Part shown: positions 38,401-51,797 of the stretch, in pieces
Numbering within the stretch: the first letter of the stretch is position 1
How the letters are laid out: the number at the start of each line of letters is the position of its first letter
DNA from: Malurus cyaneus samueli
Lineage: Eukaryota > Chordata > Aves > Passeriformes > Maluridae
NCBI GenBank assembly: GCA_009741485.1
Contig: CM019218.1
Location: 43,384,681-43,448,680, forward strand
Length of the DNA stretch: 64,000 nt
Direction: 5' to 3'
Notes under the pieces: generated by a model
Told to the model about the DNA's origin: nothing
What the model saw: the letters and a program-made list of their open reading frames with translations, nothing else
The model's database searches: none
Program-made: the position numbers and the translations under genes

Positions 38401-41375
38401 CAAAGTGCTTTTAAATAGGTGGCATTAAAAATTACCCGTCAGTTGAATGAGTGTGCTCCAACCTTCACATTCTTCACAGCCTTTGCCTCACAGCCTGCAG
38501 ACTGTTCACACAAATTTTACCTGTCTTAATTTCAAGGAGCCTTAGGAACTAAAACCTGTTTAACTGAAAATCTGTGCTTTGACCTATTCAGCTAGACACT
38601 TTGCAAGGGAAGGAGCTGATTTTCAAATCAGTTTGTTTCTATTGTAGCCATGTCTTTTACTCCATTTTATTACTGTTAACTGTCTTTTCTTGACTTTATA
38701 ACCAGCTGCTTCTTGACAATAAGGGTGTAAACCAAGAGCATTAGGGGAGAGAGGAACTGTCCATGTTATTAAAAAAAGGAACACTGTTCGTACAACAACA
38801 AAACAGAGATAGAAATTGAGAGGCTTCCTAATGGAAGCTAAACAATTATTCATGCAGCAGAGGATGTAATTTCCAATCTGAAGCACTTTTAGGGGCCTTC
38901 ATCTACCTTTTGCTGTGTACTGGCTGGCATCTCATTTCCAGGAGTTATTCTGCCTCGATCAGCACAACTGTAATCTGCACCCTGTACTGCTGTGCTGGCC
39001 TGTAAATCACTGCAGCCAGTTACATGCTCCAAGTTACTGTGCACAGTCTGAATGCATTACCAAGGTCTCTTCCTGCCAGCACTCAACTTCCAGGAAAGGC
39101 ATTTCTGTTCTCCCTTGCTAAGACTTTCTGGTTTCCATCTTAATTTCAGACATGTGCAGCCTGGTATAGAGAGCTCTGTACAACTCAATTTCCTCCTCAG
39201 TGAGATACAAACAATTGCTTTTGTTATAATTAAGCCCTCTGTAGTATTTAATGTAGATATGCCCATCTTTAACTTGTGCTAGTGATAAAAGAACTGTGAA
39301 ATGGGAAATGCCTTTTTAGTATCTTTTGTCTTTCTTGCTGACCTAAATGCAAAGTTCCCTGGAGCATATTCCTCAGCAAATTTGGTTATTATATTAATTT
39401 CAAAGGAATTTAGATCTAGTTTCTGCTTCCAGGTTCACGATCAGGATGCTAGTTTGTGAACTTACTGAAGCTTCCATGAATCTGTTTGTCAGCATTACAG
39501 TGATGCATTTGGGACTAAGCAATTTTTCAGAAACATATTATTAGCGAAACCATTCATATTAATTGCTGGTTTATATTCACTGTTTCTAGTCTGTGTCCCT
39601 TGTTATCTTGGTTATATGGGTTACTCCCTCCTTAGCTGACTGTAACTTTTTTAACTCAGAGAGAGAAGAGGTAAATAAGGAATGGTGTTTGTCCCCTTTG
39701 GTCCCATAAATAGTGGGTATGGATATAACAGAAAATAATGCAATCCCTTGGACAATGAGAAAATATCTTTGCCTGGTGGTCTTTGAAAGACCAGATAAAA
39801 AGGGGCACTGACTTAGTGAACATAGTGATCAGTAGGTTCTGCACAGGCATTGTCTTGCTTCTTTTTAATTGTTTCTTTTATTTTAAATGTTTAGCAGCCA
39901 ACACTGAGAGAAATAATAACCAAACATGCAGAAATAGCCTTATAGTGTGAAGAATGAGGGTGGCAATCAGAAGGAAGGGCTGGAATCTCTCCCTCACAGC
40001 TTATGGAGTGTGCAGCTTAGAAGGAATGAAGATCTCTTGCTTTTTGGTGGCATTTGGCTTTGGCATGTTACCTTAACCTTCTGCTTCTCAGCTCTCCTCT
40101 TTTTCTCATGGATCCGTAATGTGCCAAATCAGTATTTGGTTTTTAGGGATATTCTACCCAAGACAGAGAGGTTGAGCATGGGAGAAATGTTCTCCAGATT
40201 TTTTACCAATAATCCAGTTTACTAAAGAGCAGTCAAAGCCTGCTCTTCACTGTCCCACCAAGTGGGACTGGGGGCTTTGGGCTCCTGCATCAGCAAGCCA
40301 ACAGCTGCAGTGGTTTAAGATGTTAACATCCTCTCAGTGCTCATTACTGTTCCCATCGCAGAGCTGGCAGGAGAGAACTGTCTATCAGGCACATTAGCTC
40401 ACCCTTAGCTGCAGTTTAAATTAACATGGACAGTGAATTGGAGAGGCTGAGGTGCAGGCACAGAATTCACTTGTGTTGATTCTGCTGAAGGACAGAAAAG
40501 TAGGAAAAAGAGGGTATGTGGTTGCAAGAACAGCTGACAGACCTGTGGAGGTGAGAGGGAGGTGTTAGCAGCCTAACCTTGTTATGGCTCTCAACAGTGG
40601 CTGCTTTGGGGAAGGTTGGGGAGGCATTTCTTTGTCCTTTCTGAAGGTCAGAAAAAGAAACGAGTCTCAAGCTGGCTCTGAGGTCTATATTTTAGTCACT
40701 GTTGTTCACAGCAGCAAGCAAGAATACTATTTCTCTTGTAACTTGTTTGAAATTTTGTGAGGTTGCCTATAGGTCTTACGTTGATAAGGAAACTATCTGG
40801 AATAGCTGTTGAAGACAGACTTCTTAAAACACCTCAGAACTAGCTCCACAAGTCCAACATCTCATTCTGGTCCAAGATTTTTTTTTTCTTTTTTGTCATA
40901 GAATCTAATATCCTTTCAAGCTTCTGCTGAATGGGGGAAGAATTTTTAGTACACTCTACATGCAGAGCAATTTGAGAATGCTTCTTTCTTTAAAAATTTG
41001 CTTTCTTTTGTAGAGAAGGAACTAGACATGTGCTTTACCTTGTAAATTCTAGAGTAAAAGAAACCTGCTTTGCAAAACTAAATCCAGCACCAATAAGAAA
41101 ACACAGGCAAATTCAAAGGTACAGAAGTGTAAACCCTACAGATTGCAAGTGAGTGGCCTTTTATGGTAAGTTTGAGAGCCCAATCTTGTCACATTCCCAG
41201 TTCATAATAAGTGCAACCCTGTGACTACAACTACATCATGTGCATGGGAGCACAGAAGGCACACTGGGAGGTGCTAATCAGGTGAGGGTGTTAGGACTGC
41301 AGTTGCTATTACAACCCCTAGTAAATCTGCTCCTGGTTTTGGGCCAACAAGGTTATTTATCCTAAGGAGAGAATA
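35409..41375. other. Intronic DNA, no gene recognised
   Basis: No exon or RNA gene seen. A run of nine C lies at 37197-37205. The segment 37210-37700 is unusually AT-rich and low in CpG, and contains ATGCAATTTGCAT-like octamer words. It could be a conserved non-coding element, but that cannot be judged from one sequence. Words like 'CTCAGTGGACTTCAG' near 35920 faintly resemble the palindromic relic family. Confidence 0.5.
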
Positions 41376-41441
41376 GGCTGTATTTTCTGTGATGTGTTGT
41401 GGGGCTGGGCTGTATTTTCTGTAATGTGTTGTGGGGCTGGG
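41376..41441 (+). repeat. Tandem duplication, two copies of a 32-bp unit
   Basis: The unit GGCTGTATTTTCTGTGATGT...GTTGTGGGGCTG starts at 41376 and again at 41408, with one difference (GTGATG versus GTAATG). It is a local minisatellite-like duplication with no coding frame. Confidence 0.9.
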
Positions 41442-42134
41442 GAAAAAGGTGTGAGGGGGTGCTGCTTGGAGCAGAGTAGGTTTGGCTTTAGTTTGCGTGC
41501 TATCCTTCCTCCTATTTATTTGACAAATTTTGCTTTACATATTTTAAATAAATGGAGAACTGTATTTAGCTGAACTTCACCCAAAAGGCACGAGTCTCTG
41601 AGTAAAATCTGCAAAGTTTTCCAATATCTGTGTTGCTAATAAAACCCATAGCTGCAGTGTGATGCAGTTTCTACCTCCCTCTCTTTTCTGTGGGAGTTAC
41701 TTTTTATGTGAACTGAGGTCACCCGTTTGTAGGATCCCCAGCACAGTCTAAACCTGTTTTCCTATTGAGGCTCTTTGCTTTTGGGGGGCTGTGAAAGGCA
41801 CATCTTTAGCAAGCTACATACATCTGCCTGTCGGAGGCTCTGAGGCACACTGAAGTGTCACTCTTACTAAAGCTGATCAGTTCCAGGCTCTGTTTGTCAC
41901 CAGGAGCAGTTGTTTGTTTCCTAAATGAGAATTCCCACACCTGCCTCAGCCCTTGTTACACCTATATCCGCACCACACTGCCTCCTGCTCTTTTCCTTCC
42001 CTTCCCACACCTCTTCTTGCTGGAAGTCAAAGATTCCTCTGGCCTGTAGGTGTTGTATGCCACATGCAACAACTCAGAGGGAAGCCTGGCGGTGCGGCGG
42101 CTGAAGCAAATGTCCGCAGGACTGGCAGCGCCCG
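41442..42134. other. Intronic DNA without recognised features
   Basis: No exon or named repeat seen. CpG density rises a little at 42085-42135 but this is far too short for a CpG island. Confidence 0.5.
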
Positions 42135-42235
42135 GGATGCAGGGATGGCTAAGCAGCTGACTGTGTGGCCTTGGGCGAGTCACTTGACCTCGGCATGCCT
42201 CAGTTAACCCAGCTGGAAAATTGGGTAAAAAGCAG
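42135..42235 (+). repeat. MIR SINE copy, the best preserved in the window
   Basis: 'CTGTGTGGCCTTGGGCGAGT' then 'CACTTGACCTC' then 'ATGCCTCAGTTAACCCAGCT' then 'GGAAAATTGGGTAAAA' follows the MIR core and its downstream part (TGTGTGACCTTGGGCAAGTCACTTAACCTC..TGCCTCAGTTTCCTCATCTGTAAAATGGG) base by base with modest divergence. MIR-type CORE-SINEs were active in early amniotes and persist in birds as rare relics. The 5' end is approximate. Confidence 0.75.
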
Positions 42236-44457
42236 AAACCTTAATGCTGTCTCTGAGCAGAGTTCTCCTGGGGAAAAATATAAATGGCAGGAAGGTGGGT
42301 GTTTACTGCTTTAGGCTTATGAATTATGTGAGGTATTTGGATGACTGGAAGTGCCAACTGGTGTAAATAGCGAGTGCCCAGGTGCACGTAGAGAATGGTG
42401 ACAGAAAATGATGGCCCCACTCCCTAAGGAAAAGCACTCTCAGATTTAGTCTCTGGCCAGGAATATGCCATGTTTGCCTGGGAGGTAGTGACCAGCTGTG
42501 ACTGGAGTTTAGTGAATAACTGCTGAGCTCAGGATGGTTTTTCTTGGTGTGTTCTTTAAAGGTCTGGTATTCTCTATTTGAGGCATCCCAGATTTGGCTG
42601 GAATATTGGGAGACCATGAGATGAATTAGAAATATATTAGGCAGAATTCAGTAGACAGTTCTCTGTGATTTTCGTGTAACTGTGAAGTAAAAACAGGAAA
42701 AAGGGAGAGAAGGGGAAGGGATTAGATACTGCAGCTGTAGATGTGTAAAAGTAAATATCAGGAAGAAAAGCAAATTAAAAGGAAGTTTCAGAAGTTTCAG
42801 ACCCAGTGGCTGTTATTTCCTTTGAGACATTCTGGCAGAATTGGTCAACTTGTGATTTAGCAAAAGCTAAGCACTGTTTAGTCTGGGCATTCACATATTG
42901 GCTTCAAAGAGCTTCTTTTATGGCCTTGGATCAGGCTCTGGGTTAGGAACCTCTCGACAAGTTCAGTCTGTAGCTTTAGGCTGTCATTTGCCAGCCTACC
43001 ACAGTCCTTCCCTTTCTTCTCACTGAAGTTCTGAACCTCCCAACAACTCACACCATCCATGTTTTTCTGGTAAATTAAAATTAAGGCTTTTTGCATCTTG
43101 TAAATACCTTGGTAGATGTATCTTAACCTGTCAGGAAGAATAACAGGTAAGAAAATATCTGTCATGTTTGAACAGTTCTTCTCTCCACCCACGTTTTCCT
43201 CCACTTTCTTCAAGCCACATGACCGACTCAAATGTGCCATTTGTTTGTGCAGTAGGGAGGTGTGATACCTGGTCCAGAGAAAGTAGCACAGCATGAAATT
43301 CAGGCATAAACAAAATTATTTAAATGGCAGCAAAAATTCATTCCCAACCTCCCAGGCTCCCCAGTGCAGCCTGAGTGGCATTTTTCCCAGTTACAGTCCA
43401 GAGGGATTCATATTAAGAATGTGAATGTGCTCTAAAGTAACATTAATCATTGGCCAAGGTCAGCAGGACAGAGCCTGCAGTAGTGAAATATGTTTAATAT
43501 GTGTCTTCGTTGTAGGTTTTTTTTTGCCAGTTTGGTTCACCTGCATGTGTTCACCAGCTTGTGCCATCCCCACTGTCCTTCCCTCCTTGTGACATTGCTG
43601 AATTTGGAGGCAGGCACTTTATCTTGGCGGCTGGCTGCCAGTTCATCTAATCCAGGGCTGACGCATTTGACTTCAGGCTGTGCTGTCACTTGCCCCTGAG
43701 CTGTGCACCTGTCTGAGGTGTTATGTCCATCCTGTTTGGACTCACACCCGTCCTTTTCTGAGGCTTCTTGCGGGCTGTCTGCTATGGATAAAGCAAAGGC
43801 AGGCCAATGTTAGAAAGAGCTTGCACAGAGGGAAAAGGAGACACGAGAACAAGGCATGAGTGTAAATTACTAACAGTCACCACTGTGTGCCATCTGCAGA
43901 AATCCCCATGACAATACAGACACTGGGGATATTACTTGTAAGCAGTGCTGTTAACACCTTCTGCAAAGGAAAAGCTTTGTGAACACCCACTGATCTCAGA
44001 GAAGGCATCCACTGGAAGCCAAGTTTGCAGCAGGCATTAATAATCCCATAGAACAATATGTGCCAGTTAGAAATAGCTGAGCTATTTATCTCCAGAGCTC
44101 TCCTTGGGCAGCTGCAGAGGGGCAGGCCTTCTGTATTTCTAACTGATACTTTACTAATCTAGTGTATTTTCTGTCTCAAACACATTAATAGAATTATATA
44201 GGGTAGAAACAGTCTTGGAAATTATTACTTGTTATTTTGCATAGACTTGGCTGAAGCGTGAATGGAGTATTGTACAAACAGATAAAAATAGGAAATCTTT
44301 ACTCCAAAACTCAATAGTCAGTGAAAGAATAGATCAAGTGAAATGATGTACCCGGCATCACATGAAAGTTAAATGGCAGAGGTAGAGGAGGTGTAATACC
44401 TTGCTCCTGGTGTAATACCTTCACCTGTATCATCCTTCGTGAGTGCTGGTTTTCACT
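42236..44457. other. Intronic DNA without recognised features
   Basis: Includes a 138-codon minus-strand frame at 42878-43294 with no known domain. No exon, RNA gene or clear repeat was recognised. A 13-bp direct repeat GGTGTAATACCTT lies at 44390-44402 and 44409-44421. Confidence 0.5.
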
Positions 44458-44610
44458 AGAGAGTTTCACAGTGCTTTGCAAGAAATTGTGAATGAATCTC
44501 CACCAGAACCCCATGAAGAATTCATGAATGAAACTATCACAGTTCAACAAAATAAGCATTATCATTTCCAGTTTTTAGGGAGTCATGAGTGCCTAACCCA
44601 AAGGTAAAGA
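44458..44610 (-). repeat. Possible MIR-like fragment, minus strand
   Basis: 'CACAGTGCTTTGCAAGAA', 'CCAGAACCCCATGAAGAA' and 'AATAAGCATTATCATTTCCA' followed by GTTTTTAGGGAG match the order of a reversed MIR (AGTGCTTTACA, CAACCCCATGAGG, TATTATCCCCATTTTACAG). A nearby '..CATCACATGAAAGTTAAATGGCAGAGG' at about 44347-44385 recalls the other end of a reversed MIR but lies on the wrong side, so it may be a separate piece. Confidence 0.4.
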
Positions 44611-47600
44611 GCAAATAAAACCCCAAGGTTTGCACATCAGATCTTTTTTAGATATTATTTAAAATATTATTAGGTGATGCCAGACATATCGTTCCCCCTT
44701 TTCATGTGAAAGAAATCAGTCAGCAATAGGCTGCCATTATTCACATTTAATGTGTTCTTCCTTGCATGGGTAATTACCTTATCACAAGAGAGTACAAGGA
44801 GCCCAGTGACTAGGAGATGTAGGTGTGATGTGGTCAATGTATGCCAAATAAAACTTCATACATCTGCTGAAACCAAGACTGAAATTTATTTTCTTTTGCT
44901 CACCTCTCTTCTTGTTTCTGCCCCAGAAGCCCAAAACTCTTGTGGTTTGAAGCTGCACAAAATGGCCCCAAAGCCTTTGGGCATTTTGACTAGTGAAATG
45001 TCATAGAGCCCTGAATCTGAGCTCGTCAGGTCAGCTTGGCCTCTGTGCCTGCTGTTAGTGGATGAAGGCAAACCACCAGCTGTCACTGAAGGGACATGCA
45101 GTGATGACACCTGCTTGGAGACAAAAGGGTGTAGATCCTCTCTCAAAGAACATTCCTCATAAATAAATAAATGGTGGCCAGGCTTCCCCAAATAAATGCA
45201 GCTAGCAGGTGGAAGAGAGCAGGATTGGTGTCTCCATTTACATCAGTGAATGTTAATCCAAATGGACTGACTTTCCAGGGAAACTGCATGCTATATAAAA
45301 CACCTGACATCTGCTGAGTTCCAGGTGTCTGCCAAATTCTGCCATGTCCCAGGTGTGTGTATTCCCTGTGAAGTTTGCTGCTGCCAGCACAGTGACAGCA
45401 TGCAAGTAGAAGGGAAGATAGTGATGATCAGTCCCCGCGATAGCCATTTTGGCTGAGTCAAATTGTGTTGCCATGCACTCAATCCCCTGCTTATCACAGG
45501 ATGCAGCTGTGTGCTACTGGAACCAGCTCTAATTGTGCTTGGGGCTGTCTCCTGGAGGATTTTAATAAGCTCTACAGAGTATGTAGGAATTAGACAGTGT
45601 CTCTTTAAGCAATTTGTAAACCCTTTGGAGAATTGTTGGTTTTTCTTGCAGAAGCCATCAGAACCAACCTGCATAGTAGTTCACGCAGGTAATAATGCTT
45701 TGCTTGTTTAGCAGAGACTGTAATTTTGAATGGAACAGTGGCCATGTGACTTCTTCGTATTCTTGGCATTGTATGAAGAATACACCATCCCCTGGTGAGG
45801 ACTCTAGTCTGAAGAGATCTGTCTGTACAGCAGAGATGTGCAGTTCCTTGAATACACTACTGCTGTTCTGCCGGTGGTCATCCTTGATGCTGGCACCGAG
45901 GGCACCTCCTGCTGCAGCCCTCTGGGGGCACAGCATAGAACTGACCTTTATCAAATGGAGCATCCCCTTAAGAATTGTTCTCATATATCTTAATTAGAGT
46001 TAAAGTTCAAATTTTCATATCATAAAGGACAGATTTATTCCTAAAAGCAAATAAAAGCAGCAAGTAGTAAAAATAACCAGATCTTTATTGCTAAGCATTT
46101 TAATTAGTACATATTTTTCAGCTTAATTCACTGGTATAAATATGAGCCCATCTGTGACTTTTGTCTGCCAGGTCACTTGCTCCATTATGACATGATATGT
46201 ACCTGTTATCCATCTGTTTAGTCCTGTGTAACCTGCTAGTGATTACAGATTCTTCTTTTCTTTCCAGTGGTTACTTCTCGAGAAAAGCATTAGTGAAAGG
46301 AGCTAGCACATGGTCATTTAGAAATTCCTCATTAATGAGTAGGAAAATACATCTTTGTGTTTACAGAGAAAAAAGAAAGACAGACATATACAGTCACTTT
46401 TTCTGTAGTTTCACTGAAGAGAGCAGAAGTGAAACTTCTTGCTTTAGTGAGTGGAATTCTTAAAGTGAGCTAATTTCTGGGGTGGGGGGAAAGATTGAAA
46501 ATGGGTACTGGGAGGTAGCCTCGATTTATTTTCCCAAATACTCTGAAATTTGAGTCCCTGTCCTGGCTGCCATTGATCATAGGCCTATCATGAGAACATT
46601 GGTTTTGAGAAGTGAGAGATCTGCCAAAATGGTTGGGAAATAATTACATGATTGGGTTAGGGGGGTTAAAATTAACAGAAAACACATTGTGAAACTACAA
46701 AGTAATGGGAAGCCTAAAGCATATATAGGTTCAAGAGTCAGAGAGCTGTTTGGATAGACATTCCAAGTCAAGTGGTCCTCGCTGAGTGCCAAAAGGTGAG
46801 AGGGGCATGATGTTAAGTGGAGTCTTAACAGAGTATGAACAATGAAATTATAATTGATAAATGTAAACAAAAAAAGAATTTTTTATCAGCGCAAAGAATT
46901 GAATTATAAGACCAAACTCATCTGAGTGAATGAACCCTGCTTTTTATATAACACTGGTAAATATGGGACCAGCTTCACACATTCAGGTTGCACATACTGC
47001 TACTTTTTCAGGCCATAACTTGAGTCCTGTTGTGCCTATTCAGAGGTCTTAAAGGGATGGCCTGGGATTTCCCGGTGAGCCAAGTAGCTCTAGCTGTGAG
47101 GGTGGTGAAGGAACAAGATATCAAGGAAGCCAAGTTTCTCTGTGGTTTCCCTGGTTTGCTCTTTATTCACTTGTAGCAGAATAAGTATTGGGTGCTATGT
47201 TCTTTGCCATTAAAAAAATGCCCTTTGGAGCATTTGAAGAGCTCCTCTGTTTCATAACATGTGGGGTTTGGTTGAACAGAAAATGTATTTCATTGCAGAT
47301 TAGCTTCCATTTGTAGCTTTTTTTTTGGTAAGCAGTCAATGTATGGGAGCTGGACTTTGTGTGTAAGCCCCATTCTCTGTGAGAGCTCATGAGAAAAATT
47401 AAATGGGTGATTGCCCATATGTGTTGTCTGAATGCACACAGTGTTGAAAATCCTGGGAGGGGGAATTATTGTCACACATTATGAGAGTTTGGGAATTGTA
47501 GCCCAGGCAGAAAAACATCATCTTCCTCCCTTGCAGCTCTGCCTAGGTATTTTGGTTTTGCCTTGATTTCCCATCCTGGAATACTCACAGAGAACCCAAG

Positions 47601-50600
47601 CTGATGTCGTCCCTTCCATCACCTCCACTGCACTGTCTGAACACCTCATTATTGCTTGGAATGCTGTAGCTCTGGTGATGAGGCTGAACTTCTACAAACT
47701 CACACAGTTAATTTGCATCAGGCTGGGGCTGCACTGACACCAAACCTGTACCTGCAGCAAGCAGAATGCAAACCCTTTTCTCCTGCTTTCCGTATTTTCC
47801 AGGTTTCTTCCCATCATTTGCATTGGGCAAACCCCAGAACAAACAAATTGGCAAGAGTTACAGGAGATGTATTTTGATTCATACCCAGTGATGATGGGCA
47901 GTGTTAACAGAGCAGAGAAGGGGAAGGGACAGGGAAGGCCCTTCACTGGGGCATTGCTCAGTTTCCATCTCACGGTGCTCAGCTGATGGATCCTCCAGCT
48001 GCATATGCGCTCTCTGGCTCTCTCCGATGAATTGTTACATTATTAGCCCCGTTCAGGAGAGCAGCAGTATTTAGGATTGGGCAAAGATGCCTTTAGGATG
48101 AGTGTTTATTTGCTCACAAAACAGGAGGGACACGCAGAATGAAAAGTGAGGGAATGAGAATTGGGTCAGGTAGAAGCTTCCAAAAAGCTCAGCTTATTTG
48201 GAGAGTAGAAGAAGCAGCCAGAATAACAAACCATAGGACAGTGAAATTGATTCCCCGTTCCCTCTTCATCATACCGTCCTCCGGGTAAACCTGTTTCGGT
48301 TGATAGTGAATATTTCATGCAGTGCTGAGCATTTTCCGAACTGTGGTGTCCTAGTTTTTCCACCTCCAGCCCCAAAGGAATGTTTTTACATCATGGAGCT
48401 TTATTTTTGGGAAGGGGAGGAGGGAGCGGAGGCTGCAGGCTTGCAAAGAAACGGCAACAAAGGGTGTTTCAGAGAACAGCTTGGCTCTGATGTCTCGGCT
48501 AAAAATCTCACCTCTGCTCCTTCACTCCCTCCAGAAAACTCAGTGAAAAGGTCCAGGTCCCAAGGGACTGGAGTACAGTTCCAATCAGAATAAACTAACC
48601 CTAAAAATGGCACCCAGGGTCTTCTCTCAGCAGACTGCCATGGTAGCTCTTTGTTTGACAGTGACAGGCTGTCCATAGAGCTACCCAAGAGAAGAGCTGC
48701 GTTTGCTCTACCTCACACAGCAGCACCCAGGGGAGTGTCTCACTGCTGCTGTGAACTGACTGTCCCTTCAGGAAAGGGCAGGGACTTAGTCTCGTCCCTC
48801 TTTACCTACCTCATCGGTCCTGATCCAGTGTCCTGCAGCTTGAGTCTTTTTTGAGTTCATTGCAGTAGGCTTTAGGTTGGACACCGAGTTTTTCAGAGGA
48901 AACCCTTAAATAATGCTGGATATTAAAGAACTGGAGTAGGGAGAAGTGTCATTCTGTCACAATTTTTCTCTTTTGAAATCAGTCTTTTAAAAGTTACTGG
49001 CTTTGTTTTTATGAAGCATGGGAGAGATGCCTGCTTGAAACTGAGACCTTCCACACCACAGTGCCTCCAGCTGCCTCTGAAAATACCACACAACAAACTG
49101 CCCCATTAATCTGCCGGACAGCTCAAAGTCTTGCATTAGACACCATCCTAGCAAACTGCAAAGGAGGCTGGTATTCCAGATCCTGCTGTGCATTTGCGTA
49201 TCACAAGTGTGTCTTCCCTTTAGGATAGTTAGAACAGCTATGAAGCTTGGAAAAGTCCCAGGGCCTCAATATGCTTGCTCATATTAGCTCCTGAAAGCAC
49301 ACTCTACCTGACCAGCTGAATTAGCATCTACTGTAACTAAGATAGCAGCACAGCAATTCAGAGTCTGACTCACCCCTATTACAGACTGTGAAGCCCAGCA
49401 CTTGCATTGCACAATTCCCTGGATACCCTGCTTTCTCCTACCTAGTCACGCTTGCCCTCTATGCTCACTGCCCATTATTAAGGGGGACAAAGTGGCAGAG
49501 CTTTTTCCTCAGACCACTGAGCTGCAGCTCTGGATCCTCTGCTCCCCTGACATTAGCCCCCAGTGTGGAGCATTTGCTGTGTGGCTTGTTAGTCTGCAGC
49601 AAGCTGTGTTCACACACCTTGAAGGACGTGGGGCAGGAGCGAAGCATGAAACTGCTTAGTTAATGCTTTGGATTTGCAAGATTTTAGTTGGTAGAAAAAA
49701 GGCCTGAGGAAGGTGACGGTACACCTCTCTTTCTTGGTCGCTCTTGTCCCCTTACAGGAAAGGAAGGGTGAAGGGAGGAGAGAGGAAAAATGATTATTTT
49801 ATGGTGTGGTGGAAGCAAAAGGAGAGCTGTGGAATATCCCCAAAGCGTGCTCTACCTCCACTGCATTACAAAACAGCAGTTCAGCAGGGGACACAGAAGC
49901 ACTTAGGGAAACTGCAGCTGAAACTAAGTGAACCTTTCAGTCTACTTATCACAGCATTTTCAGTCTCTGCTTCAAGGAGAAACAGTAATAAGTAAAAAAA
50001 TATCTTGCAAAAGGAACTAGTATCCATCTAGAGGATTGGATGAAATAAAAAGTGACAAACAAACAAAATCACCAGCTCCTGTTTTAGAAACTGTTGTTAA
50101 AAATAAACCATCCTTCACTGCTGCAGTGCTGCCAGTGTACTGCCTGTCTTTACACTCCCTGTGCATGTTGTACAGTTTAACAGCTCTCTCTGTTGTCATG
50201 ACAAAGATTCCCTGCTTTTCAGCATGAAGCTTGCTCTGTTATTTCTAGTCCACCTGTAATGCCGTCAGCCCTCCCTCCCAGCTTACGAGGCACTGTATTT
50301 TCCTGTGCACGGATGATGTGCAGTGCCTCTGCTTCCTCCTGACTTACATGAGGACATCTGCATTACTTGCTGACTCCTGATGCCTTGCACAGAGCCAGGG
50401 CAATAGAGAAGAGCACCAGCACCAACCACAATCAGGTGCTCAGCCGTGTCAGCGTGCTTTGTACGTGTGTTTTGCTCCATATGACATATTGCAGACTTTA
50501 CCCCCCCACTGCTTTGTGCTCTGCAGGCTCTAAGTCGAGTTAGTGGTGACATTTGAAATGCCATTTTTTTGTTTGTCAGAGGGTGTGTCTTAGCACGTGT

Positions 50601-51755
50601 CCTGGCATACCAGACACCGTAGCTGTGCTTAAAGACAGAACAAGGGACCGCCTCTGACCTGAAGCATTTATATCTAAACAGGCAATACATGTAAAAAGAC
50701 AGGAAAATGTGGGTAAAATCAAGTATCTTACTATTCTCTGGATACTGAGCTATGGCATAGATAGATTAAGTAGCCCATGCAGGGCAAAAGAAGATATTAA
50801 GAAAATCAGAAAATGAAGCTAGACTTCCTGCATTACAAATCACCTCAACCTCACAGCCACCCTTGTACATCCTGTCAGAGCAAGCCTGTATTTATGGTGG
50901 CTTCTGCCAGTGTTTGTACAGACCCAGTGAATCCAGAATAAGTTAGAAGACCCTTAGACAGCTTTATGGCTTCCTTTGGATACCACTTCAGATAATCAAT
51001 CCAACTTTAACCCCACCTCATGAAACCTCCAGCCTTTGGGTGGATATGATTTTGTTTGGAGGTGTGCCATAGGTAGGTTTAGATGCACATACGTCATTCA
51101 AGTTCAAGTTTGGAACTCTGTATGTTTATGGAATAGAAGGTATTGCATATTTGCTTTCATTTTAGTATTCTCTCTGGTTTAGTTCTGTATTTCTGCTAGT
51201 CAGTATAGATGTGTCCTGTATTTGGAGTTCTTTTCTTGAGGAATATCTAGAAAACATTTGCTTGTAAAGAGACTGACTGCTCCCACCTTCAGGGGAATCC
51301 CTTAGCAGCATCTCCTCACCTCCAAAATTTAGGCATAGACACCGACTTTTCAAAAGGGTTCAACTTCCATCCTTAGATGGGAGATTTTCATCAAACCCAT
51401 CTACTATAATGGTTAAAAATTTGGAAAGCTGATTTTTATATTGTCCTTCACTGGGAAGGGGATTCTTCTTAAAATCTTAACTGTGGGTAGTTCAGCAGCT
51501 GAAAATCCATCAACAGGGTACTTCCATGCAGACAACCCAGCATTACTGGAACTTTTGAAACTGTGGCCGTTACCTGCTGCTGCCTCCTGCAGGAGAGCTG
51601 CCCCAGAGGAAACATCCTTACTCGGCATGTCTGATGGGGAAAGTTGTCAGCATCTGGTGGAACTTCCACTGACAGCATGTGAATTCCCAGAGGGAAGCAA
51701 ATATGAACTGTAAGAAGTACTACAGAGAGCTTTTTAGTGTTTCTCAATGCTGATT
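44611..51755. other. Intronic DNA, no gene recognised
   Basis: Frames up to 135 codons occur on both strands (45291-45674, 50283-50690) without any domain or exon structure that I recognise. No transposon of clear identity, RNA gene or CpG island was seen. Confidence 0.5.
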
Positions 51756-51797
51756 AAAAAAAAAATGTATATATATAATGGTTGGTTGGGGGGGGGG
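51756..51797 (+). repeat. Compound simple repeat: A10, (TA)n, G10
   Basis: Ten A (51756-51765), TGTATATATATA to 51777, then GGTTGGTT and ten G (51788-51797). It is low-complexity DNA likely to vary in length and to be hard to sequence. Confidence 0.9.

Noticed and set aside
42878..43294. 138-codon minus-strand open frame
   Set aside because: No recognisable family. Composition and isolation fit a chance frame.
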